Part shown: positions 23,180 to 36,315 of the stretch, in pieces
Position numbering within the stretch: position 1 is the first letter of the stretch
Layout: each line of letters starts with the position of its first letter
From: Haplomitrium mnioides
Taxonomy: Eukaryota; Marchantiophyta; Haplomitriopsida; Calobryales
Assembly (NCBI GenBank): GCA_049999725.1
Contig: JBNGIS010004247.1
Location: forward strand, 502,674 to 566,673
Direction of reading: 5' to 3'
Length of the DNA stretch: 64,000 nucleotides
Notes under the pieces: generated by a model
The model's database searches: none
What the model saw: only the letters and a program-made list of their open reading frames with translations
What the model was told of the DNA's origin: nothing
Translations under genes and position numbers: made by a program

Positions 23180-23740
23180 GTCCATGGGGCGCTGTAGAAA
23201 CGTGGCGCTCCTAGTGTGCTTCACGGAATTTAGAAGGCGACATGACAGCTCCTAGGGGCCTGAAAAGCTCGACAGGATCGCACCACTCTAAGTGGGGAAC
23301 CCGATTAAGCGGGCTTCGATCCGTCTTACAACGTGGAGAGACTGCTTAACAGGGATCTGCTAAGGGGGGTCTGACGGGTCCGAGGTAAGGGCAAATTGGG
23401 GATAAGCAAAGCAGCGACTGATAAAAAGGTAACTTGTCACCATTATGCGGCATGGAGGACTGCTTAAAGCAACTGTGGGGCTAAGCGGGAAATGCAAAGC
23501 GGCAACGCATCACAGTTTTCAAGCTTAAGGGAGTCTGTGGAGCGCTGCGGAAACGTGGCAGCCCTGGTGCACTTCACGGGATTCGAGGACACGTGGCAGT
23601 CCCAAGGAGTTTGCGGACGCTCAGCGGAAAATTGGCGAGTCCTACAAAACTTCACGGGGTCTAGCGTCCCTATGTGGGGAACCACAGTTAAGGGGGTTCC
23701 GATCAGCCTCCCTACGTGGGGAGCCCACTTAACGGGGACC
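23180..23740 (+). repeat. direct duplication of about 350 bp in LTR L
   Basis: 23,180-23,345 and 23,530-23,735 share GCGCTG(T/C)(A/G)GAAACGTGGC, CTTCACGG, GTGGGGAACC, and TTAAG.GGG.TTC.GATC. Each half also contains shorter repeats of an ACGTGGCAG-like motif. Copies are diverged. Confidence 0.65.
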
Positions 23741-23777
23741 GTTAGGAAACCCAACCGGAGACCAATGAAAGAGATTC

Positions 23778-24240
23778 GAAATGGTAATTTATCGCAAGTC
23801 CGACCAGAAAAGAGCAAGAAAAGCCGAAAGGGTGATGAATCACGGGTCCGGCCAGACAAAGAGCGAGCAGTGACGAAAAGGTGATCTATCAATGATCCAA
23901 CCAGAAGAACCAAGGAATGTGAAAGGATGACTTATCAACGATTTGGCAAGAGGCAAGGGAAGAGCACCGAAATAGCAACTTATCGTGGGTCTGACTAGAG
24001 GAGAACTGAGGAAAACCGAAAGGGCGATCTATCACAGTTCCGGCCAGAGGAGAACCAAGTGGTGCCGAAAAGGTGATCAATCGACGATATAGCCGGAGGA
24101 AGATCAAGAGGGCAAAAAGATGATCCATCGACGATATGGCCAGAGGAAGTTCAAGGAATGGCGGAAAGGCAATCAAGCGACGATCCGGCTAAAAGAAGAA
24201 GCAAGGGACCAACAGTTGAAAGGGCGACCTATCGCAGTTC
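23778..24240 (+). repeat. 48-bp minisatellite, about 10 copies
   Basis: Each unit opens with GAAAGG(G/T)(C/T)GATC(T/A)ATC and continues with a (G)CCAGAGGA(G)AA(C)-type block; unit lengths are 46-55 bp. It lies within the expanded copy of LTR L. I saw no matching array in the solo LTR at 43,348-46,306, so it may be a copy-specific expansion. Confidence 0.75.
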
Positions 24241-24599
24241 CGAAAATGGCGAGGACGAAAGTTTGATAGAGCGACGTTGAAAGTTTGAAGAGGATCAAAA
24301 GGAAATCCACTATAGTTCTTATATCAAGCAGAGAGAAAAGTTAAGCGAAGGGAGCCTTTGTTCTTATTGCGAGTGGGTTCCGAAATGGCGACAACGGTAC
24401 CGTTCTTACTCGACAAGAGAAGAGTTTTCCGGATGACGTGGCATTCGCGGAAGAGAGGAGAAGTCAGTGCAGGTCAACCACAGAATCCAGTCAATGCAAC
24501 AATCTGACTACCCTCGTGCGGGGCGGCGTCGGACAGCGCAGTTGCGGATGACGTGGTGGGTAGGACACATGGCGACGTGTAGGGTTCCGCAAGCGACAG

Positions 24600-24715
24600 C
24601 GGGGTTCCGAGGAAGTTTGCGGATGACGTGGCGGCTTGCGAGGGTCCACGAGCGCTTGCGGAAGCGTGGCGGCTTACGGAGGTCTGCGGGCGATTGCGGG
24701 GGCATGGCAACAAGG
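24600..24715 (+). repeat. 38-39-bp GC-rich minisatellite
   Basis: About three units around GCGGA(T/A)G(A)CGTGGCGGCTT and G(T/C)CCACGAGC or G(T/C)CTGCGGGC. The same motif type (GCGGAAACGTGGC plus TCCGCGG) recurs inverted at 45,520-45,760 in the solo LTR, linking the two copies of family L. Confidence 0.65.
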
Positions 24716-26044
24716 AGAATCGATGAAAATTGAGAAGCAGCCCGCGGGATGCGTTGAGTAACCCATTTGCTGTGAATCCAATCCTCTCCAAATAAATTTT
24801 CTTCAAATTTCTCTACGGGAAAAACCTCTCCGACCAACTTCGGATCTGCGCTCAACGTGATGCTTCGAAGAAATCGAATCAGGATTGCTACGAGGTTGCT
24901 AATACGTCCAGCGGCAAAGCGATTCCTAGTAAAAAATCTGCAGTAGAGAGCATTACGAATCAAAAGCAGGGTTCAGCCAAGCCTTATCCGAAAATTTTCC
25001 TCCCCCGATCTTGAATGCTTCAAAGAGATGACCGTTAAACGCGGGCTGTTTGCCAGGTGTCAGCTTGTCAAGAAACAGTTGTAAACGAGAAAAATGGCCA
25101 AAGTCCAGCGAAGAGGAGGGAGTTAATCTTGATCAAGAATTTGTTGAGGGGGACGCGCGCCTGCCAAGCGGGTGTAGGTGGGATCGCTGCGACATTTGAG
25201 GGGTTGTTGCTTATGCAAAATTGAGTTGTGAGAGCAAACTCAAGGAGGAAGAAGCAGCGAGGGAGAGAGGAGAGAATTCCAACCAAGATTCACGTGAGGG
25301 AGTAGACTCGTGCAGGGGGACTAGCGTGGGTAGAGGTGGACTAGAGGGGCATTGAGAATCATTGAGCGAGGAGCTCTAGAGTCTCAGGCGATCCAGGTGG
25401 ACTCATCGTTGCAGGTGCACCAGTATTTGGAGGTGGATTGCCACTTGAATTTGAAGGGAGTTCTTTCGATCTCGAATTCATGAGAGGCTTCCAAGGGGGG
25501 ATCTTGGGGTCGTCTCAACATCGTCTATGCAGGAGCATCAATCTTAGGGGCGCTTGGGGGCGTTTCTGGTCGTAATTGTCAAGTGGAATCAAGAGAGGAG
25601 TGGCTGTGTTAGTGCCTGCGCACTACATAGAAGATCCATTCGAAGCTCAAAGTGGAGTGGGTGGCCAGTAGTCGAGGGGACTGTCTTCTAGAGGTGGAAG
25701 TTAAAGAAATCCTCTTCTGAGCTTGAGGAAGTAAATTCATGGCTTCTCGCGATGGAAGTTGAAAAACTATGTGAATGAGAGTAGGTGGATGAAGGATTGG
25801 AGGAGAATTGAAGTGTTGATGAGAGTTGAAGGAGGATTGAGAGAAAAGATCAGTTCTTGAGAGGTGGAAAAAGGATTGTATTGTTGGCAAGACAGTGTGG
25901 AAGTATTGGTGTCTTTATGTTTATGTGTGTTGTTAGATTTGTGTTTTGTTTGTAGTTCTCGGAAATTCTTAGTTTTAGAAGGCATGCATTTCATTTGTCC
26001 AATCGTGAGGACACCCTAGACAATGGAAGCTAGGACTAACAACA

Positions 26045-26054
26045 NNNNNNNNNN
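26045..26054. other. 10-N gap
   Basis: Ten Ns close to the end of LTR L; a gap of unknown true size. Confidence 0.99.
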
Positions 26055-26104
26055 TGTCTTCCAAGTGGCACCTTTCGAGGTTAAGGCCTGAAGGAGGGGT
26101 GTGT

Positions 26105-27264
26105 ATGCTTGGGTGTTGTTGAGTGTTGTGCAATCATTCCTGAACTGGCAAGCAGAAGTTGGGGTCCATTTGGTGCAAATCCCCTCCCATAAAAGGTCTC
26201 GAAACACTAGTCAGCCCTTAAGTGAGGGTAACTCTATCGGAAAAGAATTAAGGCTCCGACTACGGGGCTAACACAAATCTCAGAATTGGAGCAGAAGAAG
26301 AAGAGCCTTGGCCGTAGGTGGGATTGTGCATCAGAATAGAAGCTCTCAAACCTCAAACTCAAAGCTTGCAGACCTCAAAATCAGAGCTTGGAGAGTTCAA
26401 TATCGAAGAGCAAACCTCAAAATCGAGGTGCATGGCTCAAAATCAAAGCGCAGACCTCCAAATCAAAGCTTAATCGTGGAGTCAAGGGAAGACCTTAGAA
26501 TAGAAGCTCGCCGACCTCAAACTCAAAGCTTGCAGACCTCAAAATCGGAGCTCCCTATATGAGCTCTCTTGCCCAAAAGCAACTTCCCTACACTAGAATG
26601 GCCTCTTTTTGTGTGCACCCGCGAGCATCCAATGAAGCGTTTTCGATATTTTGATCGATCTTGATAGCTCAACAAGAAAAAATTGGTTTGCTACAAAGAA
26701 TTTTCGTGTCTCAATTTTTAGTGAAATGGTCATAAGGTGAAGTTTGACTACAACGCGAGATTTATTGGTTCTTGGTGCAATGGCTCAACATATAATGGGT
26801 CAATGGCTCGCAATTCCAAGATTCTACTTTTTTTGTGGTTTTGCTAAGTAAGTGGTTATGAGGTTTTAAAGGGGTGGCGTAGTCAATGTTGACCAAGTGC
26901 ACCACTTTGACTTCTAACAAGGTGGTGTTGACAACTCTACTTTGTTGTTTTTGTTCTAGAGTTAAATGACTATAGAGAAAAAATAGGCTCAAAGGTCTCA
27001 TATCACCTCAAAAGAGTACAAGCTTATAATAGAGAGAGAAATCCTAGATCAATAGCTCTTTTGTGGATTTAATACTCCATGATTTGAAATATGAATAAGA
27101 GAGCTAGAATTCAATCTCTTTCCTATAGTGATTTTGAATAGAACAAAAACTACATGACTAAAGTATCCATCCATTTTTCATATCATGTCTTCTCACTGTG
27201 ACTTATGATTCACCATTTGCAACCTTAACAGAAGGCTCAACTGGTCTATAGAAATTTTCATTTT
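26105..27264. other. region between LTR L and satellite A
   Basis: No gene recognised. It holds a 20-22-bp minisatellite (26,335-26,550), then AT-rich sequence without domains. By position it could be the start of the internal region of the L element. Confidence 0.45.
26335..26550 (+). repeat. 20-22-bp minisatellite
   Basis: About nine variants of CCTCAAAATCAAAGCTTGCAG. One or two similar units also occur alone at 22,335-22,375, on the far side of LTR L. Confidence 0.7.
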
Positions 27265-30200
27265 TCCATATAATATTTTTATAATAGAGCTAGATCTACA
27301 CAAACCTTGTAATAGTAACAAGTTTGTGAGGACCAAAGTTGAACTTCACTAGGATTCTTGTGAGTAAGATAGGTCTATAGGAATTAAAAAATAGTTAGAA
27401 GTTTATATTGACTAGAGTAGATTTTGACTAGATTTTAAATAACTTAGTTGAGTACATAAAAATGGATTCATAAGTAGAAGTAAGTATGCACAAGAGTAAA
27501 TTCTAACCAACATTTTTATAATTGAGCTAGATCTACATGAGCATTAAAATAATTACAAGTTTTTTTGAACCATACTTGAATTTTACTAGCATTCATGTGA
27601 CTAAGCTAGATCTACAAAAACACAAAAAAATAGTAAGAAGTTGATGTTGAGTGGAGTAGATTTTGACTAGGTCCTATATACCTGAGTTGAGTTTACACAA
27701 ATGGAGTTACAACTCAAATTTAGTGTGCACAAGAGAAAATTTTGACTATTATTTCTATGATAGAGCAGGATCTACAAGAATGTTATAATAGTTGCAAGTT
27801 TGGGTAGACATAAGTTTAATTTTAGTAGCATGCATGTGACTAAGCTAGATCTAGAAAAAAAGAAGAAAGGTGGAAGTTGATGTGAGTTTAAGTAGATGAT
27901 GACTAGTTACATAGCAGAGTTGAGTTTAGACAAGCAAAATTATAGCTAGAAGTAAGTGTACACAAGAGCAGATTTTGACTAACATTTCAGTGATAGAGCT
28001 AGATTTAGAAGAATGTAATAAAAGCTAGAAGTTTATGTGAAAAACAATTGAATTTGACTAACATGCATATGACCAAGCTAGATCTACAAAAAACAAAAAA
28101 AAGCTAGAAGTTGATGTGGGCTACAAAATACTGTGACTAAATTGTATATAGCTGAGTTGAGTATGCATGCATGGAACTATAGTTGGAAGTAAGTCTACAC
28201 AAGAGCACATTTTGACTAAAATTTCTATAATGGAGGTAGATTCACACAAACATAGTAATATTTACAAGTTCATGTGGACCATAGTTGAACTTGACTAGCA
28301 TTTATATGACTAGCTAGATCTATAAAAACAAAAAATTAGTTAGACGCTGACGTGGAGTGGATTAAATTTTGACTAAATTTTGTAGAGTTGAGTTGAGTGT
28401 GCACAAGTTTAGATTTTGACTAAATTTTTTATGATAGAGTTAGATCTATATGAACACAAGAATGGTTGCAAGTTTGTGTGGACCATAGTTGAATTTGTTT
28501 AGTAGTTAGAAGTTGATGTGGACCATAGTTGAATTGGACTTGCATTCATATGACTAAGCTAGATCTGCAAAACAAAAAACAAGATAGTTAGAAGTTGATG
28601 AGTAGTGGAGTAGATTTTCACTAGATTTTATATAGCTGTGTTGAGTTTACAAAAATTGAGTTATAGGAGGAAGGTTGTTCGCACATGAGGAGTTTCTTAC
28701 TAGTATTTCTATGATAGAGCTAGATCTAAAAGAACGTAGCAATAACTACAACTTTGTGGAGATAGAAGTTGAATTTGATTAGCATTTATGTGACTAAGCT
28801 AGATCTAAAAAACAAAAACTAGAAGTTAATGTGGACTATATTAGATCTTGACTAAATTTCATATATTGGCGAGTTGAGTATACACGAATGGAATTATAGT
28901 TGGAAGATAGTATGCAGAAGAGTAGATTTTTATTATCAATTCTACGATAGAGCTAGATCTACACGAACATAATAGTTGGTATAAGTTGATGTGGACTATA
29001 GTTGAATTTACCTAACATTTAAGTGACTTGCAAGATTCATAAAAAAACAAAAGAAGGGTTGGAAGTTGATGTGCACTTAAGTAGATTTTGACTAGAATTT
29101 ATATACTTGAGTTGAGTGTAGATGAATGGCATTATAGCTCCAAGTTAGTGTCTACAAGAGTATATTTTGACTAACATTTCTACATAGAGCATATGACTAA
29201 GCTAAATATAATAAAACAAAAAAATTGGTCATAAGTTGATGTTGACTTGTGTAGATTTTGACTAAATGTTATATAGCTGAGTTGAGTATATATGAATGGA
29301 ATTATAACTCAAAGTTAGTGTGTACAAGAGTAGTTTTTAACTAGCATTTTTATGATAGAGCTAGATCTATATAGCCGTACTAATAGTGACAAGTTTTTGA
29401 AGACCATAGTTGAATTTGACTAGCATTCACGTGACTAAATGTAATCTACAATAAAGAATAAAAAGTAAGAAGTTGATGTGTAGTTTAGTAGATTTTCACT
29501 AGATTTTACAAAGATGAGTTAAGTTTACACAAATAGATTGATTGCTTGAAGCAAGTGTGCACAAGAGTAGATTTTGACTAACATTTTCATGATTGAGCTT
29601 AATCTACATAAACGTAAGAATAGTTACGAATTTGTGTGAACCATAGCTGAAATTGACTAGCATTCATGCAACTTAACTAGATCTACAAAAACAAATAAAT
29701 TGTTGGACATTGATGTGGAGAGAAGTATATTTTGACTAGATTTTATAAACGTGAGTTGAGTATATATGAATGGAGCTATAGTGGGAAGTTAGTGTGCACA
29801 AGAGTAGATTTTTACTAGCATATCTAATATAGAGCTAGATCTACACAAGCATGATAATAGTTACACTTTTTTTGTGAACCATAGTTGAATTTGACTAGCA
29901 TTCATGTGACTCTGCTAGATCTACAAAACAAAAAAAATAGTAAGAAGTTGAGGTGGACTAGAGTTGATTTTGACTAGATTTTATGTAGCTAAGTTGAGTA
30001 TACACAAATGGAACTATAGCTCAAAGTTACTGTGCACATGAGTAGATTCTTACTAACATTTTTTATGATAGAGTTAGACCTACACAACACAATAATAGTA
30101 ACAAGTTCGTAAAGACCATAGTTGAACTTGACTAGCATTCATGTGACTTAGCTTGATCCACAAAAACAAAACAAAAAAATAGTAAGATGTTAAGGTAGAC

Positions 30201-33110
30201 TAGAGTATATTTTGACTAGATTTTATACAACTTAGTTGAGTATACATGAATGGAATTATAGCTCCAAGTTAGTGTACACAACAATAGATTTTGACTAACA
30301 TTTTTATGATAGAGTTAGACCTATGCGAACATAATAATAGATACAAGGTTATTTGTACGAAACTTGAGTTTGACTAACATTCATGTGACTAAGCTAGATC
30401 TACAAGAACAAATAAAACATTTAGAAGAGTAGAGTAGATTTTCACTTGATTTTATATAGCTGAATTGAGTTTACACAAATGGAATTATAGGTCAAAGTTA
30501 GTGTATAAGAGAAAAGTTTGATTAACATTTCTACGATAGAGCTAGATCTACAACAATGTAATAATAGCTACAAGTTTGTGTGGACAAAAGTTGAATTTGA
30601 CTATCATGTATGTGACTAAGCTTGATCTACGAAAAGGAAAGAGAAACCTAGAAGTTGTTGTAGATTGGAAAAGATTTTGACTTAATTTTTTACAAGTGAA
30701 TTGAGTGTACACAAATGGAACTATAGCTAGAAGTTAGTCAGCACAAGAGAAAATTTTGACTAACAGTTCTATGATGAATCTAGATCTATACGAACGTAGT
30801 AATAAGTACAAGTTCAAGTGGACCATAGTTAAATTTGACTAGCATTCATGTGACTAAGCTTGTTCTACAAGAAAATGAAAAGAAAATGTTTGAAGTTGAT
30901 GTAGAGTATACTGGATTTTGACTAAATTTATATAGTTGAGTTGAGTATACACAAATGGATTTAGAATTGAAGTAAGTGTGTACAACAATAGAATTCGACT
31001 AACATTTTCATAATAGAGCTAGATCTACACAAACACAAGAATAGTTACTAGTTTGTGTGGACCATACTTGAATTTGACCAACATTTATGTAACCAAGCTA
31101 GATCAAAAAAAAAAAATTATTTTTAGAAGTTGATGTGGAATAGAGTAGATTTTTACTATATTTTATATATGTGAGTTGAGTATACACGAATGGAGTTATG
31201 GATGGAAGTAAGTGTGCACAAGAACAAATATTGACTATCATTTTTATAATAGAGCTTGATCTACATGAACATGATTATAGTTACAAGTTCGTGTGGACCA
31301 TAGTTGAATTTGATTTGCATTCATGTGACTCAACTAGATCTACAAAAATGGAAAAAAAATAGTAAGAAGTTGAGGTGGACTAGAGTAGATTTTGACTAGA
31401 TTTTATATAGTTGAGTTGAGTATACACAAATGGAACTATAGCTAAAAGTTAGTATGCAAATAAGAAGATTTTGACTAACATTTGTGTAATGGAGGTAGAT
31501 CCACACCAACGTAGTAATAATAACAAATTCATGTAGAACATAGTTGAATTTCACTAGTATTCATGTGACTAAGTTGGATTTACAAAAACAAAAAAAAGTA
31601 GGAAGTTGAGGTGTATTAGAGTAGATTTTGACTAGATTTTATATAATTGAGTTGAATATATAAAACACGATTTATAGCTCGAGTTAAGTCTGCACACAAG
31701 TAGATTTTGACTAATATTTTTCATGATAGAGCTAGATCTACACAAATGTAAGAATAGATACAATTTTGTGTGGACCATAGTTGAATTATGATATCATTCA
31801 TGTGACTAAGCTAGATCTACAAAAACAAATCAATTGTTTGAAGTTGATATGAAGTGTCATAAATTTTGATTAGAGTTTATTTAGGTGAGTTGAGTATACA
31901 CAAATGGAATTATGGCTAGAAGTTAGTGTGCACAAGAGAACATTTTGACTTACTATTTTATAATACAAGTAGATCTCTACAAATGTAATAATAGTTACAA
32001 GTTTGTGTGGACTATAGTTGATTTTGATTAGCATTCATGTGACTAAGCTAGACTGACAAACAAAAAAAAAATTAGATGTTGATGTCAAGTGGAGTAGATT
32101 TTCACTAGATTCTATATAATTGTGTCTAATATACATGATTGGAGTTATAGCTAGAAGCTAGTCTATAGAAGAGTAGATTTTGACTAAATTTTTTTTTTGG
32201 AGTTAGATCTAAATGAACATAACAATAATTACAAGTTTATATGGTTCACAGATGTTGAATATGACTAGCATTCATGTGACTAAGCTTGATCTATAAAAAC
32301 AAAAAAAATACTTGAAATCTCTATGGAGTGGAGTAGATTTTGGTTAGATTATATATATATATATATATGAGTTGAGTTTACACAAATAGAATTATAGCTG
32401 GAAGTAGGTGTGGACAAGAGTGGAGTTTGAGCAACATTTCTATGAAAGAGCTAGATCTACACAAACCTAATAATAGTTACAAGTTTGTGAAGACCACAAT
32501 TGAATTTGACTAGCATTCATGTGACTAAACTAATTTTAAAAAAAAATTAGTTAGAAGTTGATGTGGAGTGGAGTGGATTTTGACTAGATTTTTTATAGCT
32601 AAGTTGAGTATACACAAATGAAATTATATTTGGAAGTTAGTCTCCACAAGAGTAATTTTGACTAACATTTTTAAATAGAGCTAGATCTAGAGGAATGTAA
32701 TAATGGCTAAAAGATCATGTGTACCATAGTTGAACTTGACTAACATTCATGTGACTAAGATAGATCTAAAACGAAAAAAAAAACAGTTAGAAGTTGATGT
32801 GGAGTGGAGTAGATTTTGAGTAGATTTTATATAGGTGAGTTGAGTATACACAAATTGAATTAAAGCTGGAAGTTAATGTGCACAAGAGCAAATTTTAACT
32901 AACATTTTGGTGATAGAGCTAGATCTACTTGAATGTAATAATGATTTCAAGTTGGTGTGCACCATAGTTGAACTAGACTAGCATTTATACGACTAAGCTA
33001 GAAAAAAAATAGATTGAGGTTGATGTGCACTATAGTAGACTAGCATTTATATGACTAAGCTAGACAAAATAATAGATTCAACTTGATGTGCACTATAGTA
33101 GACTATGAAT
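27265..33110. repeat. satellite A, trimeric higher-order array (about 235 bp)
   Basis: About 25 units of about 235 bp (range about 204-281). Each unit divides into three related 76-81-bp monomers. Monomer 1 starts GAGCTAGATCTACACGAAC, monomer 2 starts AAGCTAGATCTACAAAAAC, and monomer 3 starts GTTGAGTATACACAAATGG. All share AAGTT(T/G/A)(G)TGTG and AGATTTTGACTA-like blocks at equal positions. AGATCT recurs in most monomers 1 and 2. Units have diverged considerably. Open frames are short, so the array is non-coding. Around 32,995-33,110 a hybrid monomer is duplicated at the border to the next array. Confidence 0.92.
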
Positions 33111-33244
33111 ATAATTTACATAGTTGAGTTGAAATCTACACGAATGGTATAATGGCTTGCAATTAGTGTTTTCAAGAGTAGATTTTGACTTACATCCATA
33201 AGATAGAGCTAGTTCTACATGAATATTATTAATAGCTACAAGTA

Positions 33245-36200
33245 GGTGTGCACCATAGTTGATTTTGACCATTAACATGAGTAATCTAGATCTATACCAA
33301 TGGAGTTATAGCTACAAGTATGTACCATAGTTGATTTTGACCATTAATATGACTAAGCTTGATCTATACAAATGGAGTAGTATTTTAAAGTGTGCACTAT
33401 AGTTGATTTAAACCATTAATATGACTAAGATAGATCTATAAAAAGGTAGTAGTTACAAGTGTGAATTATAGTTGATTTTCACCATGAATATGACTAAGAT
33501 AGATCTATATGAATGGAGTAGTAGTTACAAGTTTTCATTGTACTTACTTTTTCCCATTAATATAGCTATACTAGATCTATAAAAATAGCATTGTAATAAG
33601 AATTGTGCACCATAGTTGATTTTGACCATGAATATGACTATGCTAGATCTATATAAATGGGTAGTAGTTATAAGTGTTCACCATTGTTGATTTCACCATT
33701 AATATAACTATGCTAGATCTATACAAATGGAGTGATAGTTACAAGCATGCACCATAGTTGATTTTGACCATTAAAATGACTATGCTAGATCTATGCAATT
33801 GGAGTAGTAGCTAGAAATCTGCACCATAGTTGATTTTCACCATTAATATGACTAAGCTAGATCTATATGAATGAATTAGTTGTTAAAAGTGTGCACCATA
33901 GTTAACTTTTACCATTAATATGACTAAGCTAGATCTATATGAATGGAGTAGTAGTTACAATTGTTTACCAAATCAATTTGAACTATTAAAATGACAAAGA
34001 TCAATCTATATGAATGGAGTAATAGCTACAAGTGTGCACCATAACTTTCTTTTAAATTAACTATGACTAACCTAGATCTATAAGAATGGGGTAGTAGTTA
34101 CAAGTGTGCGTGGTAGCTAATTTTGACCATTAACATGACTATGCTAGATCTATATAATAGGAGTAATAGTTACAAGTGTGCAACTAAATTAATTTTAACC
34201 ACTAATATGATCATGTTAGATCTATACTAATGGAGTAGTAGTTACAAGTGATGAATGAGATGATTTAGACCACTAAAATGACAAAGATAAATCTATACAA
34301 ATGGAGTAATAGCTACAAATGTGCACCATAGTTTTTTTTAAGTAGCTATAACCAAGCTAAATCTATAAGAATTGGGTAGTAGTTACAAGTATGCATGGTA
34401 GTTGTTTTTTACAATTAATATAGCTATGATAAATCTATACAAATAGAGAAGTAGCTACAAGTATGCACAATAATTGATTTTGACCATTAATATTACTATG
34501 CTAAATCTACATGAATGGAGTGATAGTTACATTTGTGCACCATAGTTGATTTTGACCATTGATATAAGAAAGCTAGATCTATACGAATGGAGTAGTAGTT
34601 ATATAGTTACATGTATGCACCAAAGTTAGCACTGACCATTAATATGACTAATCTAGATCTATACAAATGGAGTTGTAGCTATAAGTATGCACCGTAGTTG
34701 ATTTCGATTGCTAATATGACAATGCTAGATCTATAAGAACATAGTACTAGTATCTAGAAGTATGCACTGTGAAAATGCTTGATCTATACAAATGGAGTAA
34801 TAGTTACAAGTGCCCACCATTGTTGATTTTAACCAATAATATGACTATGTGAGATCTATTTGAATGGAGTAGTTACAAGTGTACACCATAGTTGATTTTG
34901 ACCATTAATATGACTAAGGTAGATCTAAATGAATGGAGTAGTAGTTATAAGTATGCAACTAGTTGATGTTGGACAATTGATATGAGTAAACTAGATCTAT
35001 ACTAATAGAGAAATAGTTACAATATGCACAATAGTTGATTTTTACTATAACTATGACTAAGCTAGATTTTTACTATAACTATGACTAAGCTAGATCTATA
35101 AAAATGGAGTAGTAGTTACAAAAGTGTGTACTATAGTTAATTAATTTTGACCACTAATTTGACTATCCTTAATCTATACAAATGGATTTATAGTAGCAAG
35201 TATGCACCATGGTTAATTTTGATAGATAATATGACTAAGCTAGATATATACAAATATAGTAGTTACAAATGAGCACTATAGTTGATTTTTCCCATCAATA
35301 TGACTATGCTAGATCTATAAGAATAGAAGAGTAGTTTAGGGTTTAGGATTTAGTATGCATGTAGTAGTAATTAGAAGTGTGCAGCACAGTTAATTTATAC
35401 CATTAATATGACTAAGTTAGATCTATACTAATGGAGTAGTAGTTACAAGTGTGTACGCAATTGATTCTAGCCATTTATTTGACTATGCTAGATCTATACA
35501 AACTAAGTAATAAATAAAAGTGTGCACAATAGTTGATTTTGACCATGAATTTGACTATGTTAGAATTATACAAAATGGAGTAATGGCTACAAGTGTGCAC
35601 CATAGTTAATTTTGACAATTAATATGACTATGCTAGATCTACAGAAATGGAATGATAGTTTTAAATATGCACCGTAGTTGATTTTGACCATTAACATGAC
35701 TAAGACGTATCTACACAAATGGACTAGTAGTTACAAGTGTTAATCATAGGTTATTTTGACCATTAACATGACTATGATAGGTCTACACAAATGGAACATT
35801 AGTTACAAGTGTGTACTATATTTGATTTTATTAATATGAGTATGCACTATAGGCAATTTTAAATATTATTATGATTTTTCTAGATCTACACGAATGGAGT
35901 AGTAGTTACAAGTATGCATCATTGTTGATTTGACTATTTATATAGCTCAACTAAATCTATTGAAATGGAGTAGTAGGTACCAGAGTAGTAGTTACAAGTG
36001 TGCATCATAGTTGATTTTGACCATTAATATGACTCATTTGGATCTATACAAATAGAGTAGTAAATACAAGTGTGCATCATTGTTGATTTTAAACATTAAT
36101 ATGATTATGCTAGATCTATACAAATGAAGTAATAGTTACAAGTAAGCATTGTAGTTGATTTTGACCATTAGTATGACTTACTTAGATCTAGGCAAATGAA

Positions 36201-36315
36201 GTAGTAGGTACATCTATGCACTGTGGTTGATTTTGACCATTAATATGGCTATGATAGATCTATACAAGTGGAGTAAAAAGTATAAGTATGTAATAGAGTT
36301 GATTTTAACCATTGA
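33245..36315. repeat. satellite A, 72-bp monomeric array
   Basis: About 42 head-to-tail copies of a 72-bp unit: TAGATCTATACAAATGGAGT, then AGTAGTTACAAGTGTGCACC, ATAGTTGATTTTGACCATTA, ATATGACTATGC. It is alignable to the 78-bp monomers of the preceding array. The array is interrupted at 36,316 by the LTR of M1; the flanking five bases ATTGA (36,311-36,315) are the candidate target-site copy. Confidence 0.93.

Larger units (their letters stand above)
16305..26104 (+). repeat. long LTR of family L, expanded and split by a LINE
   Basis: The first 120 bp (16,305-16,425: TGTCAGCCAGTGACATG, ACTAAGGAAGAATTCA, AAAGTACCTCGGAAGCAG) match the start of the solo LTR at 46,306 read on the minus strand. The 3' part matches too: 25,290-25,400, 25,480-25,760, and 26,055-26,103 (CTTCCAAGTGGCACCT, TGAAGGAGGGG). 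The middle carries minisatellites and a minus-strand LINE. Without the LINE it would be about 4.7 kb, against 2.96 kb for the solo copy. The exact right end is uncertain because the usual TGACA end has changed. A 10-N gap lies at 26,045-26,054. Confidence 0.7.

Noticed and set aside
22490-25290. Several 70-150-codon frames on both strands
   Set aside because: Antiparallel overlap, biased composition and location in LTR L minisatellites argue against real proteins.
32349-32368. (TA)n run as a regulatory or origin element
   Set aside because: A short microsatellite inside one satellite A unit; no further signal.
33093-33278. Minus-strand 61-codon frame and similar small frames in satellite A
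   Set aside because: Chance frames in tandem repeats with no conservation between units.
27265-36315. CRISPR-like array of regular repeats
   Set aside because: Direct head-to-tail satellite with no unique spacers, in a plant-type context.
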